This document shows, in pieces, positions 16,706-24,732 of a stretch of 64,000 nt of DNA. Below the pieces are notes generated by a model that saw only the letters and a list, made by a program, of their open reading frames with translations, did not search any database and had not been told where the DNA came from. Within the stretch, counting starts at the first letter, position 1. Each line of letters begins with the position of its first letter. The DNA is taken from contig CAWDMP010000002.1 of NCBI GenBank assembly GCA_963803495.1, forward strand, positions 3,720,001 through 3,784,000. The letters are read 5' to 3'. Made by a program: the position numbers and the translations under genes. This DNA is from Persicitalea sp963803495. GTDB lineage: Bacteria > Bacteroidota > Bacteroidia > Cytophagales > Spirosomataceae.

Positions 16706-18154
16706 ATGAAAATATTAATTCTATTCTTTGCTTCTGTAATCATATTGTTGTTAACAAATTGTGCGACAACAAAGGTCAAAAGTAATAAATTAGTCAAATT
16801 GGATGAAAGTTTTCTAAGAGAAAATGGATCTGTGAATCCAACAGTCAAAGGTTACTGGAAATCAATTGGAAATGGATATATTTTAGATGCATCGGTAGAT
16901 AGTATTTTTCTTTATAGCTATACAAAAAATTTCTGTTACAAAGAAAAAAATGATTATTTGGAAGGCTTGTTTAACACAAAATCCCGATATACAAAACATG
17001 ATGATACGATCAGTATTTACTCGGCTGATTTTGGAGAAAAATCAAGTTTATTGCAAATTAAAAACGACTACATTAGAATAGATACACTTCCTAAAAATTG
17101 CCTGAGCTTTTCTGAAATGCAAAACTTAGGTTCTAAAAAGTTATTCGTTCTTTTCCTCGAAACCTTACAAGAAAACTACGCATTTAGTAAGGAGAGAAGT
17201 TTAAATTGGAATACCATTAGGAATGAATTTGAAAACAAAATTTCTGACAATACAACTGAAAAAGAGTTATTCCAAATATTTGGTCAGATTGTTAGCCTGA
17301 CAGAAGACCACCATACAAAAATTATCGCTGAAAACGGAGAAACCCTTCAATATCGACGAACACCTTCTGCCGAAGTGGTGGCCGAAGCGTTCAAGAATCA
17401 ATCAGCAATCAAGAAATTGGATGACTATTTCAATTTATTCTTTAACACAAATTATGGAAATATTTCTGACAGTCTGCTAAGTGGAAAGGGTAAGAAGGTG
17501 GCAAACGGACAAATAGAATGGGGTACTCTCAGTCATGATGTTGGATATATTAGCATCTATTCATTTTCAAATTTTGCACCGAATGGTTTTTCAAGAAAGC
17601 AACAAATTGACTCGCTGAATTATCACATGGAGCACATCATAGATGCTCTCAAAGATAAGAAAGCTATTATTTTAGATATTAGCTTCAACTTTGGGGGTTA
17701 TGATGCAGCTGTATTAACAATCGCTAGTTATTTTACTGACAAATTTAAAACAGCCTATACCAGTCAGGTTTATAGAAATGGTGTGTTTTACAACGAATCA
17801 AAGGTTTATATACAACCTGCCAATAAAAATGTTTACACTAAGCCAGTATATATTTTAATGACCGACATTAGCCGTAGTGCAGCAGAAGGGTTTGCAATGA
17901 CAATGAAAGCAAATTCTAACGTGAAACTTGTAGGTACGAATACTTTGGGAATTCTATCAAGTATGTTAGGTAAATCAATTGGGAACTTTTATTTTACCTT
18001 ATCTAATCAAAGACTAATATCCCCAGATAGTAAATATTATGAGGTTTCGGGCGTAGAGCCTGATATTAAAATGTCAGTCTTCGAAGAAGACAGTATTTTT
18101 GATGGTCATAAACGGACAGTAAGAAAGATATTAAAGATAATCGAAGCACAATAA
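16706..18154 (+). CDS. AT-rich S41-family peptidase lipoprotein, probably transferred in
   Basis: A 482-residue protein with a lipoprotein signal (MKILILFFASVIILLLTNC, lipobox LLTNC). The C-terminal half is an S41 (tail-specific protease-like) domain: KAIILDISFNFGGYDAA, then YILMTDISRSAAEGFAMTMK, where SRSAAE corresponds to the catalytic Ser region, and VGTNTLGILSSMLGKS. No clear PDZ domain is visible; the N-terminal half is unassigned. Codon use is strongly AT-rich (AAA, GAA, ATT, TTA), quite unlike the GC-rich genes on both sides. It sits between permease 2 and the solute-binding protein of one importer, splitting the operon, so it was probably inserted later. Expected location is the periplasmic face of a membrane. 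Confidence 0.8.
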   Translation: MKILILFFASVIILLLTNCATTKVKSNKLVKLDESFLRENGSVNPTVKGYWKSIGNGYILDASVDSIFLYSYTKNFCYKEKNDYLEGLFNTKSRYTKHDDTISIYSADFGEKSSLLQIKNDYIRIDTLPKNCLSFSEMQNLGSKKLFVLFLETLQENYAFSKERSLNWNTIRNEFENKISDNTTEKELFQIFGQIVSLTEDHHTKIIAENGETLQYRRTPSAEVVAEAFKNQSAIKKLDDYFNLFFNTNYGNISDSLLSGKGKKVANGQIEWGTLSHDVGYISIYSFSNFAPNGFSRKQQIDSLNYHMEHIIDALKDKKAIILDISFNFGGYDAAVLTIASYFTDKFKTAYTSQVYRNGVFYNESKVYIQPANKNVYTKPVYILMTDISRSAAEGFAMTMKANSNVKLVGTNTLGILSSMLGKSIGNFYFTLSNQRLISPDSKYYEVSGVEPDIKMSVFEEDSIFDGHKRTVRKILKIIEAQ

Positions 18155-18224
18155 CCTGACGAAAAATAGATAAAAATGGAAGCCGATGATATTATTTTGT
18201 TAATGAAGTGGCTGATATGCAATT

Positions 18225-19352
18225 ATGAAAAATTTGTGTAAAAAAATATATGCTAGGAACTGGTCTGGTTTGGGTGGGCAACGAAATTGGGTTGTAGCAC
18301 GCGTTTCAAACGCGATTTTCGGGCGATCGATTCACAAACCCAAACCAGCGTACTTTGCCAAACATCATATATATCAATTAGGCTATTGTCTCCTTATTGC
18401 CCTACTATTTTCTTCCTGCGATAAATCTCCAAAAAAAGAATTCAACATCGGCATTTCATTCGAAACGCTCCAAACCGAATACTGGGTGGCCAGCCTGAAC
18501 GCCATCAGGCTGGCTTGCGACAAGAAAGACATCGGCTACGTCGAGGCGGTGGCCAACGGCGACGCCAACCGGCAGTTTGAGCAGGTCAACAACTTCATCG
18601 CCCAAGGGGTGGACGGCATCATCATTGCTCCTAAGGACGGCAACACGATCATCCCCATCATCAAGGCGGCCAATCGGGCGGGCATTCCCATCGTCATTTA
18701 CAACCGCCTGCCCGCCAAAAACAAGGGTACTTACACGACGGTCGTGGCCGACAACCTCGATATTACACTGCGCACCGTAGAATATATGTGCGAGCAGGCA
18801 AAAATCTCCGGTAAGCCACAAAAGGCGATGATTCTGGTGGGCGACTTGGGGGATATCAACGCAGTGAATCGTCGGAAAGGCTTTCTGGCTGCCATCGCCA
18901 GGTACCCCGACCTCATCGAACTGGTAGCCGAAGTACCCACGGAGTGGAACCAGGAAAAAGCGCTGGCTGGCGTCACCAATGCCCTTCAGGCCAATCCGGG
19001 GATAAATTTCATCTTCACCTCTTCTGATTTTCTTTTTCCCTCCATTATTTCCGCTCTAAAAAACGCCGACAAGTACCATCGCGTTGGCCATCCAGAGCAC
19101 GTACTTTTGGGCGGCTTCGACGGGGATGCTATGGCGTACCAGATGCTGGTCGGCAAGTACCTGGACGCCGACGGGGTGCAGGATGTCTATTACGAGTGTG
19201 AGCAGGCGGTGGAGGCAATTTGGGAGGAGTCGCGGGGCAAAAATACCGATTCGCTGCTGGTGGATCCGGGCTTCGTGATTCACCAAGGGAATCTGTCGGA
19301 AAAAGCCGACCAAATGTGGGGGGCGGTCATCGCCCGGAAGGAAAAAAAGTAA
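18225..19352 (+). CDS. Sugar ABC transporter substrate-binding lipoprotein, with unusual 5' end
   Basis: A periplasmic-binding-protein type 1 (Peripla_BP_4) lipoprotein. The lipid signal is YCLLIALLFSSC followed by DKSPKKEFNIGISFETL. The binding domain has GVDGIIIAPKDGNTIIPII, GIPIVIYNRLPA and GGFDGDAMAYQML, typical of pentose/ribose-family receptors. The only available ATG is at 18225, which adds about 55 residues before the hydrophobic core (MKNLCKKIYARNWSG...). That extra part is encoded by a palindromic element at 18264-18348 and looks acquired; the original start codon seems to have been lost. It should deliver the sugar, perhaps D-apiose, to the permease/ATPase genes upstream, from which the S41 gene separates it. 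Confidence 0.75.
   Translation: MKNLCKKIYARNWSGLGGQRNWVVARVSNAIFGRSIHKPKPAYFAKHHIYQLGYCLLIALLFSSCDKSPKKEFNIGISFETLQTEYWVASLNAIRLACDKKDIGYVEAVANGDANRQFEQVNNFIAQGVDGIIIAPKDGNTIIPIIKAANRAGIPIVIYNRLPAKNKGTYTTVVADNLDITLRTVEYMCEQAKISGKPQKAMILVGDLGDINAVNRRKGFLAAIARYPDLIELVAEVPTEWNQEKALAGVTNALQANPGINFIFTSSDFLFPSIISALKNADKYHRVGHPEHVLLGGFDGDAMAYQMLVGKYLDADGVQDVYYECEQAVEAIWEESRGKNTDSLLVDPGFVIHQGNLSEKADQMWGAVIARKEKK
18264..18348. repeat. Palindromic (REP-like) element inside the 5' end of the binding-protein gene
   Basis: CTGGTTTGGGT at 18264-18274 is the exact inverse complement of ACCCAAACCAG at 18338-18348. Between them lies the nested perfect palindrome CGCGTTTCAAACGCG (about 18300-18314). The layout resembles a REP or small mobile hairpin unit. 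It lies at the right edge of the AT-rich island and is translated as part of the extended signal region of the binding protein. Confidence 0.6.
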
Positions 19353-19365
19353 AGCTTGATTTGCA

Positions 19366-21183
19366 ATGGATAACAAAACCCTCAACGCCGGAGACCTGAC
19401 CCTCGAATACGCCGAGGGCAAATTGAGGTACGTCAAGTTTGGCGAAACCGAGCTGATTCGCGGAATATATTTTGCCGTTCGGGATGCGGACTGGGGTACT
19501 TTGCCATTGCGCTGTCACGAAGAGCATCTGGTGCTTCGGGAAGGAGGCTTCACCCTTACTTTTCGGTCCGAAAGCACCGAAGATGGCCAGGCGGTGGTTA
19601 GCTGGGAATGTGCTATCGAGGGGGAAGCGAACAACCGAATTTCCTTCGCTATCAAGGGTACATTCCTCCGCGAATACGCCAGCAACCGGGCGGGCTTTTG
19701 CCTGCTTCATCCGTTGAAGCATACAGTGGGTCAAGCCTTTGATGTGCGGACGCCGAACGGACAGCACCAAAGTACCTACTTTCCCCAAATGATCGCCCCC
19801 CACCAGCCCGCTACCGATATTGTGGGCCTAGAATGGACAACGGCAAATGGCATCGCCTGTAGCCTGACTTTTGAAGGAGAAGTGTTCGAGATGGAGGACC
19901 AGCGCAACTGGACCGATGCATCCTTTAAAACGTATTGCACCCCTTTGAGATACGGATGGCCCAAAAAGTACCGTCGCGGAGACGTTGTGGAGCAAGAAAT
20001 TATTTTTGAGATGCGTTTCGCGCAGCAAAGTACCTCTCCCGCCCTTCTGGTCCAATCTATCAATTATGACACAAATTTTCATTTTCCCTGGCCGGGCATC
20101 GGCAGCCGGATTCCCAACGGATCGTTGGAAGAATTGCATGGTGCAGAGATCTCCAAACTACCCCTCGATCATCTGAGGGCGGATATAGTTTGGGGCGGAA
20201 GTACCTGGACAAGTACCCTCGAATCGGTGGTCAGCTACGCCTCAAGATGTGGCAAGCCATTGTATCTGGTGTTGCATTACGTGCAGGGCGAAATTCCGGC
20301 TCTGGTCGAAACGCTGCACCATCATTGCCAGAACATCGTTTTGGAGGCCATTTCAATCGTTCAGAAAGACCGTGTTACGATGGACTCCGCGCTACTCCAA
20401 AAAGTACATCGGCAGATTCGCGCGTACTTTCCCGGCGTGAAACTGGGGGTAGGGAGCCAGTACCTTTTCACCCAATTCAACCGCCATCGCCCCCCGGCCC
20501 AACTGGACGCTGATTTCGTATTTTTTGGCAACAACCCTCAGGTGCACGCCTTCGATAATGAATCTATTGTTGAGACTATTGAAGGGCAAGGGGAAACTAT
20601 GAAATCGGCCAAAGCTATCGCCCCCGACCTACCCGTGCACGTTTCGCCCATTGCGCTGAATGCGCCGTTTAGCCCGGACAAACTACCCAAGAATCAAACT
20701 ATTCGGGAGACTCTCGACTACGATTTTGCCCCTGATCCGCGCCAGGGAGGTACTTTTGTTGCTGGCTGGGTACTTGGCTGTCTGGCCGCCTTGACCGCCG
20801 AGGGAGCCCGCCACCTGGACTTTTTTGAAACCGAAGGAGCGCGGGGTTTGATTATCGATGGGAAAGCTACCCCTTCGTACACGCTTCTGAAACGAGTACT
20901 GGAACAGCAGCCTACCCATGTGTTTCTTTCCAGGAGTAGCGACCCACTGAGATTTAGTACGCTGGGCGTGGCTACTGAAAGTGGTACTTTCCTCTACGTC
21001 GCCAACCATAGGTCAGAGCAACTTACCATACAAGCTCGCCGTGCGTGGTGCGCAAGTACCTTGCTGGACGCCGAAAGTATATTTTCTGATTTTGTATCTC
21101 CCGACGATGGCCAGGTTATGGATATACCTCCGCATGGCATTTTGGAAGTAGAAATACGAGAGCAACCAAAGTTAAAACCTTAG
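19366..21183 (+). CDS. apnL: D-apionate lactonase-like protein
   Basis: A 605-residue cytoplasmic-looking protein with no signal peptide or membrane segment, starting 13 bases after the binding-protein gene. It has an N-terminal beta-rich region (LRYVKFGETELIRGIYFAVRD), the conserved-looking GFCLLHPLKH and FEMEDQRNWTDASFKTY, and a C-terminal TIM-barrel-like region (LYLVLHY, KLGVGSQYLFTQFNR, VHVSPIALNAPFSP). I recognise the EMEDQRNWTDASFKTY signature from the ApnL family, which hydrolyses D-apionolactone to D-apionate. No classic serine- or zinc-hydrolase motif is visible, consistent with an unusual lactonase. With the ApsD- and ApnO-like genes it would complete the first three catabolic steps. 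Confidence 0.65.
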   Translation: MDNKTLNAGDLTLEYAEGKLRYVKFGETELIRGIYFAVRDADWGTLPLRCHEEHLVLREGGFTLTFRSESTEDGQAVVSWECAIEGEANNRISFAIKGTFLREYASNRAGFCLLHPLKHTVGQAFDVRTPNGQHQSTYFPQMIAPHQPATDIVGLEWTTANGIACSLTFEGEVFEMEDQRNWTDASFKTYCTPLRYGWPKKYRRGDVVEQEIIFEMRFAQQSTSPALLVQSINYDTNFHFPWPGIGSRIPNGSLEELHGAEISKLPLDHLRADIVWGGSTWTSTLESVVSYASRCGKPLYLVLHYVQGEIPALVETLHHHCQNIVLEAISIVQKDRVTMDSALLQKVHRQIRAYFPGVKLGVGSQYLFTQFNRHRPPAQLDADFVFFGNNPQVHAFDNESIVETIEGQGETMKSAKAIAPDLPVHVSPIALNAPFSPDKLPKNQTIRETLDYDFAPDPRQGGTFVAGWVLGCLAALTAEGARHLDFFETEGARGLIIDGKATPSYTLLKRVLEQQPTHVFLSRSSDPLRFSTLGVATESGTFLYVANHRSEQLTIQARRAWCASTLLDAESIFSDFVSPDDGQVMDIPPHGILEVEIREQPKLKP

Positions 21184-21215
21184 TTGGTGTGAAAGCCCTA
21201 AGAACCAAGCATACC

Positions 21216-21908
21216 ATGGCAAATCGAAATACCAAGTCCTCCTTCTCGACGAATGCCTACGAATCGATCAAAGGGCTCATTCTCGAAAACAAATTAGCGC
21301 CCGGTGAGGCGGTTACCGAGCAATCGCTGGCCGACCATCTCAACATAGGCCGGACACCAATTCGGGAAGCCCTGAAAAAATTGGAGCAGGAAAGCCTGAT
21401 CGTGACCGAAAACAGGCGCAAGCGAGTGAATGCTCTGAATGTCAGTCAGGTAAATCAGATTTATGAATTAAAAGTCTGCATTGAAAGCTACATGGCTGGG
21501 TTGGCCGCCTCCCGCGCCGACGAAAAGCAACGCGCCCTCATCGAAGGCCATATGCAGCAAATGGAGGAACACGCCCTGGATCGGGTGGAGGGACAAGCGC
21601 CAAAAGAGGAATGGTTTGCCAAATGGATGCAATTGGACGCTGATCTGCACGAGAGTATCTACCGCGCCGCCGGGAATGAGAAGTCGATCGAGATCATTCG
21701 ATCGCTCAACATCAGCATTCATCGTTTCAAACTAGGGCTGCTTACGCTGAAAGGACGGATTGACATTTCGGTTCTGGAACACCGCAGGTTTGTCGACGAC
21801 ATTCTGGCCCAGCGGCCGGCCGAAGCCCAAGCTCACATGAGCGAACACCTCCAGAACGTGCAGGCCGAACTCGTCAAAATAATGTCAATCTTTCCCGCAG
21901 CGAGCTAA
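21216..21908 (+). CDS. GntR-family (FCD) transcriptional regulator
   Basis: About 230 residues from ATG 21216 (MANRNTKSS); a GTG at 21189 in frame is an alternative. The N-terminal winged helix carries the GntR signature LAPGEAVTEQSLADHL and GRTPIREALKKLEQESLI. The C-terminal FCD ligand domain is helical, with acidic/histidine residues (DADLHESIYRAAGN, LEHRRFVDDI) that usually bind a metal and a carboxylate or sugar acid. As last gene of the putative apiose cluster it is likely to be the local repressor responding to a pathway sugar acid. It follows the lactonase-like gene closely and has no obvious promoter of its own. Confidence 0.82.
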   Translation: MANRNTKSSFSTNAYESIKGLILENKLAPGEAVTEQSLADHLNIGRTPIREALKKLEQESLIVTENRRKRVNALNVSQVNQIYELKVCIESYMAGLAASRADEKQRALIEGHMQQMEEHALDRVEGQAPKEEWFAKWMQLDADLHESIYRAAGNEKSIEIIRSLNISIHRFKLGLLTLKGRIDISVLEHRRFVDDILAQRPAEAQAHMSEHLQNVQAELVKIMSIFPAAS

Positions 21909-21989
21909 CTAAGTACCAATTTTTAGACTCAGGCAATCTTTTGTATTTCAACCAAGTTGCCAGACGAATTAGAATTCTCGAAACTGGCA

Positions 21990-22055
21990 GTAGGCAGTAC
22001 GTAGTTTCCCTTCGGAAGACAACGCATAACTCTCATACGGTGAAAGACTATGGCG
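21990..22055. repeat. Dispersed repeat, copy C (partial)
   Basis: This intergenic stretch shares GTAG/GCAGT..CCCTTCGGAAGACA and CGGTGAAAGACTA with copies at 23290-23410 and 24588-24718. The core TTTCCCTTCGGAAG lies at 22005-22018. The GC-rich hairpin half found in the other copies is missing. Confidence 0.6.
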
Positions 22056-22136
22056 AACTGGGACAACCCTAGTCCCGCACTGATGTTGAATTAAAAAAAA
22101 TCGTTGGAACAAAAGATGAGCGTTAATATGGGTTTT

Positions 22137-23150
22137 TTAGCATCCTGCCTCTCGGGCAATGGCATAAATCACATTGCCTGAAACGGATAAGTCGAAGATC
22201 CTTTCTTCCAGAGTAGGAAGTACTAGCTGCCAGGTTTTTCCCTGGTCTGAGGATCTGAAAATACCTGCTGGATGACCACAAAAAAGGTCCTCACCAACCT
22301 GAATGATGGAGGCAACGAGCTGGCTCGGCGGGAGGTCATAGTCGATGGGATGCCAGGTTTTGCCGTCGTCGTAGGAGGTGCGCAATCTTCTGGTTCCCGA
22401 CTCAGTATTGTAAGTGATCGCCGCGAATCCATCTTTGATGCGTTCAACAGCGATTCCCACCCCGCCCTCACTGATCACCAAATCCCAGTTTTCACCCCCA
22501 TCGGTCGACCTTATGATCCCGTCCTGGCTGGTCGCCAAAAGTACCCCGTCTGACTCTACCAATTTCATTACCCAGCCTCCGGTATGGACTTGTTTCCAGT
22601 GGTCTCCCTGGTTCGTGGATTTAAAAAGGCCTTGGTCGGAGCCGATGAAAATAGTACCCCCGACCGTTTCAAAAACGGTGCGTAGCTGGGTCTGCTGCAA
22701 ATTCGTGAATGTGGGCAACCATGCACACGCCCCGTTTACTTTTTGTAAAATTTGGCCACCATAATTGTATGCAAATACCCTGGATTTACCAGGGGCAAGG
22801 CTGCCGCTTCTATTCGGGAATGTCTCTCTCGTCCAATAGGGAGCCGTGGAGTTGGATTTACTTCGATAGATCCCATTTCCCGCACGTATATAAAGTTCAC
22901 TATCCTTTACAAGGAAATCACCCCGCTGAGTAGCCTCCTCCTGCAAATTTTCGGGCAGCCCTTCGCTAATGTCCTGCCAGATCTGTCCGCGATCCGTAGA
23001 CTTGAAAATGACGTTGGCAGCTAACGCCTTACTACTTGTTTGTTTTTGCTGACTAGCCGGTGGAGGGGTTGGCAGTGGGAATTCTGGTGTTTGATCCAAG
23101 GCAAATAGATTTTGAAATAGGAGCAAAAAGGCAATAGTAAAGCTGCTCAT
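22137..23150 (-). CDS. Secreted Asp-box (BNR) repeat beta-propeller protein
   Basis: A 337-residue exported protein with a signal peptide (MSSFTIAFLLLFQNLFA). It contains at least five Asp-box motifs of the S-x-D-x-G-x-x-W type: STDRGQIWQDI, STNQGDHWKQV, STDGGENWDLV, YDDGKTWHPI and SSDQGKTWQLV. These mark blades of a beta-propeller as in sialidases, Vps10 domains and photosystem-II-stability-like YCF48/HCF136 proteins. Catalytic residues of sialidases (Arg triad, Tyr/Glu pair) are not evident, so it is probably a binding or structural propeller. It stands alone amid dispersed repeats. The C-terminus lacks a clear T9SS sorting domain. Confidence 0.75.
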   Translation of the reverse strand: MSSFTIAFLLLFQNLFALDQTPEFPLPTPPPASQQKQTSSKALAANVIFKSTDRGQIWQDISEGLPENLQEEATQRGDFLVKDSELYIRAGNGIYRSKSNSTAPYWTRETFPNRSGSLAPGKSRVFAYNYGGQILQKVNGACAWLPTFTNLQQTQLRTVFETVGGTIFIGSDQGLFKSTNQGDHWKQVHTGGWVMKLVESDGVLLATSQDGIIRSTDGGENWDLVISEGGVGIAVERIKDGFAAITYNTESGTRRLRTSYDDGKTWHPIDYDLPPSQLVASIIQVGEDLFCGHPAGIFRSSDQGKTWQLVLPTLEERIFDLSVSGNVIYAIAREAGC

Positions 23151-23289
23151 CGCTGTATGTGGTTTTATGAAATGATAAAATCAAAGGTATGGGGTGCAGA
23201 TCTCGCCGCCATCTTCTCAATTGTAAAAAGAGGTAAACAATATGTAAAACGTTGCAAAACCACCAAAACTTTGCCAATTTTCATGGGTG

Positions 23290-23410
23290 AGCCGTTCAAC
23301 GGGGCTGACCGTCGCGGGGCCGGCCATCGGATGCCAAATCATTTTTAGTACGCAGTCTCCCTTCGGAAGGCATAGGTACAACTTGACGGCGGTGAAAGAC
23401 AACGAAGTAC
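23290..23410. repeat. Dispersed repeat, copy B
   Basis: The gap upstream of the FKBP gene holds a roughly 120-base unit: a GC-rich part (GACCGTCGCGGGGCCGGCC, from 23307) followed by GTACGCAG and TCTCCCTTCGGAAG (23356-23369), then GACGGCGGTGAAAGAC. It aligns along its length with copy A at 24588-24718. The remainder of 23151-23516 holds no visible gene. Confidence 0.7.
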
Positions 23411-23516
23411 GTGGGGGTAGACGACTACGAAGGCCGGAATAAGGAACTACTGCTTGGGAACCATAACCCAATTATAGGGTTATAGCTAAAATAGGACAGA
23501 TTAATCAGTTATCATT

Positions 23517-24011
23517 ATGAAAATGAAATGGAAAGGTTTTATTCTACTGGGCTGCATCGTGTTGGCTGGCAGCTGTCAGAAAGATGACGCAAATGATCCG
23601 AATGTAGTATGTAACAGGGCGGTCCCCACCACAAAAGCACCGCAGAGCGAAGTGACTGCTTTGAAACAGTACATTGATTCGAGCGGAATCAAGGCTACGG
23701 CGGACGATAGGGGGTTCTACTACACCATCGACGCCCCTGGGTCGGGAGCTAAGCCCACTTTGTGCTCGAATGTTACGGTTGGCTACCTAGGCACGCTAAC
23801 GAACGGCAGTACGTTTGATAGCTCCCCAAGCATAGACTTCAACTTATCGAATCTTATTGTAGGCTGGCAGCAGGGCATTCCCCTGATCAGCCCCGGTGGT
23901 AGCATCACGTTGTACCTGCCGCCAAGTCTGGCGTATGGGTCAAGCGCCACACCGGGTATTCCGGCTAATTCAATTCTTGTTTTCAAGATAGACCTTATCC
24001 GCATCAATTGA
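23517..24011 (+). CDS. FKBP-type peptidyl-prolyl isomerase lipoprotein
   Basis: A 164-residue protein with lipoprotein signal peptide (KGFILLGCIVLAGSCQK, lipobox LAGSC). After a short linker the FKBP domain runs from about residue 60: GFYYTIDAPGSG, VTVGYLGTLTNGSTFDSS, then VGWQQGIPLISPGGSITLYLPPSLAYG and a final ILVFKIDLIRIN strand. The conserved Asp of FDSS, the GWQQGI tryptophan and the LAYG loop are all present, so isomerase activity is likely. It should assist folding of periplasmic or outer-membrane proteins. It is a single gene between two copies of the dispersed repeat. Confidence 0.88.
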   Translation: MKMKWKGFILLGCIVLAGSCQKDDANDPNVVCNRAVPTTKAPQSEVTALKQYIDSSGIKATADDRGFYYTIDAPGSGAKPTLCSNVTVGYLGTLTNGSTFDSSPSIDFNLSNLIVGWQQGIPLISPGGSITLYLPPSLAYGSSATPGIPANSILVFKIDLIRIN

Positions 24012-24129
24012 TTAATGACAGGGTGTCCTGTCTGGTAAGCCTATCGACAACTGGCTCCACAGCTTAGTAAGTGTTCAAGTCCCTTAAAATAACACGGCTG
24101 GTGTACTCATTGAGGCTGGCGTGAGGTAA

Positions 24130-24270
24130 CTAGGGTTGTTCATAGGATTTGACACTACGGACCTCAAATAAGAGGCCGCTCGACGGGGTAGACCGTCGCC
24201 AGCCCTTTCTTCTCAGGTAGGTGGCCAGTACAGGGGGCAACTGAGTATCGACAATGAATTGGTATTTCAT
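24130..24270 (-). pseudogene. Truncated DUF5615 PIN-like toxin
   Basis: From ATG 24270 the protein reads MKYQFIVDTQLPPVLATYLRRKGW, the exact type of N-terminus of DUF5615 PIN-like toxins, including the first catalytic Asp. After about 24 residues homology stops and the frame runs through sequence related to the dispersed repeat (GACGGGGTAGACCGTCGCC near 24182-24200) to a stop at 24130. The toxin has therefore lost its other active-site residues. It starts 12 bases after the DUF433 antitoxin gene, the normal order for this pair. Confidence 0.65.
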
Positions 24271-24281
24271 CCCAGTGAGGT

Positions 24282-24524
24282 TCAGGCAGCACTCTGGGCT
24301 AAGGGGACGATCGTCCTGACATTGGCAATATGAGCGGCATATTTTAGACAAGCCTGAATATCCTCCTTTTCGAGATAGCTGTAATCAGCCAATATCTCGC
24401 CCTCACTCATGCCCGCTGTCAATAATTCAAGCAGTTGCGCGACGGTAAACCGCATATTCCGAATGGTTGGGCGACCATTGCATACGTTGGGGTTGATAGT
24501 GATCCGCTCAGTAGGTTGGTTCAT
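24282..24524 (-). CDS. DUF433 antitoxin
   Basis: An 80-residue protein with the DUF433 pattern: ITINPNVCNGRPTIRNMRFTV, then LLELLTAGMSEGEILADY and LEKEDIQACLKYAAH. This fold is a winged helix that represses its own promoter and neutralises a DUF5615 PIN-like toxin. The toxin gene that follows is truncated, so this antitoxin is now an orphan in function. Start ATG at 24524; a dispersed repeat copy lies just upstream. Confidence 0.8.
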   Translation of the reverse strand: MNQPTERITINPNVCNGRPTIRNMRFTVAQLLELLTAGMSEGEILADYSYLEKEDIQACLKYAAHIANVRTIVPLAQSAA

Positions 24525-24587
24525 AGCTAATGCTTTTTTACAAATGTAGCAAAAAGTACCTTAGGGAGGAGTAGGTTGAATCGCTTG

Positions 24588-24718
24588 GCCTTCGGACCGT
24601 TTAACGGCCCCGACCGTCGCGGGGCCGGCCATCCGGCGGCTATTTACTTTTGGTACGCAGTCTCCCTTCGGAAGACATACGCACAACTCGCTGACGGTGG
24701 AAGACTACGGCAAACTGG
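24588..24718. repeat. Dispersed repeat, copy A
   Basis: A unit with a strong hairpin (GGCCCC 24606-24611 / GGGGCC 24621-24626), then GGTACGCAG, TCTCCCTTCGGAAG (24661-24674) and GACGGTGGAAGACTACGG. It closely matches copy B. It precedes the hypothetical gene at 24733 and supplies its false upstream ATG at 24697. Confidence 0.7.
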
Positions 24719-24732
24719 GGGGCCTAGCCCAA

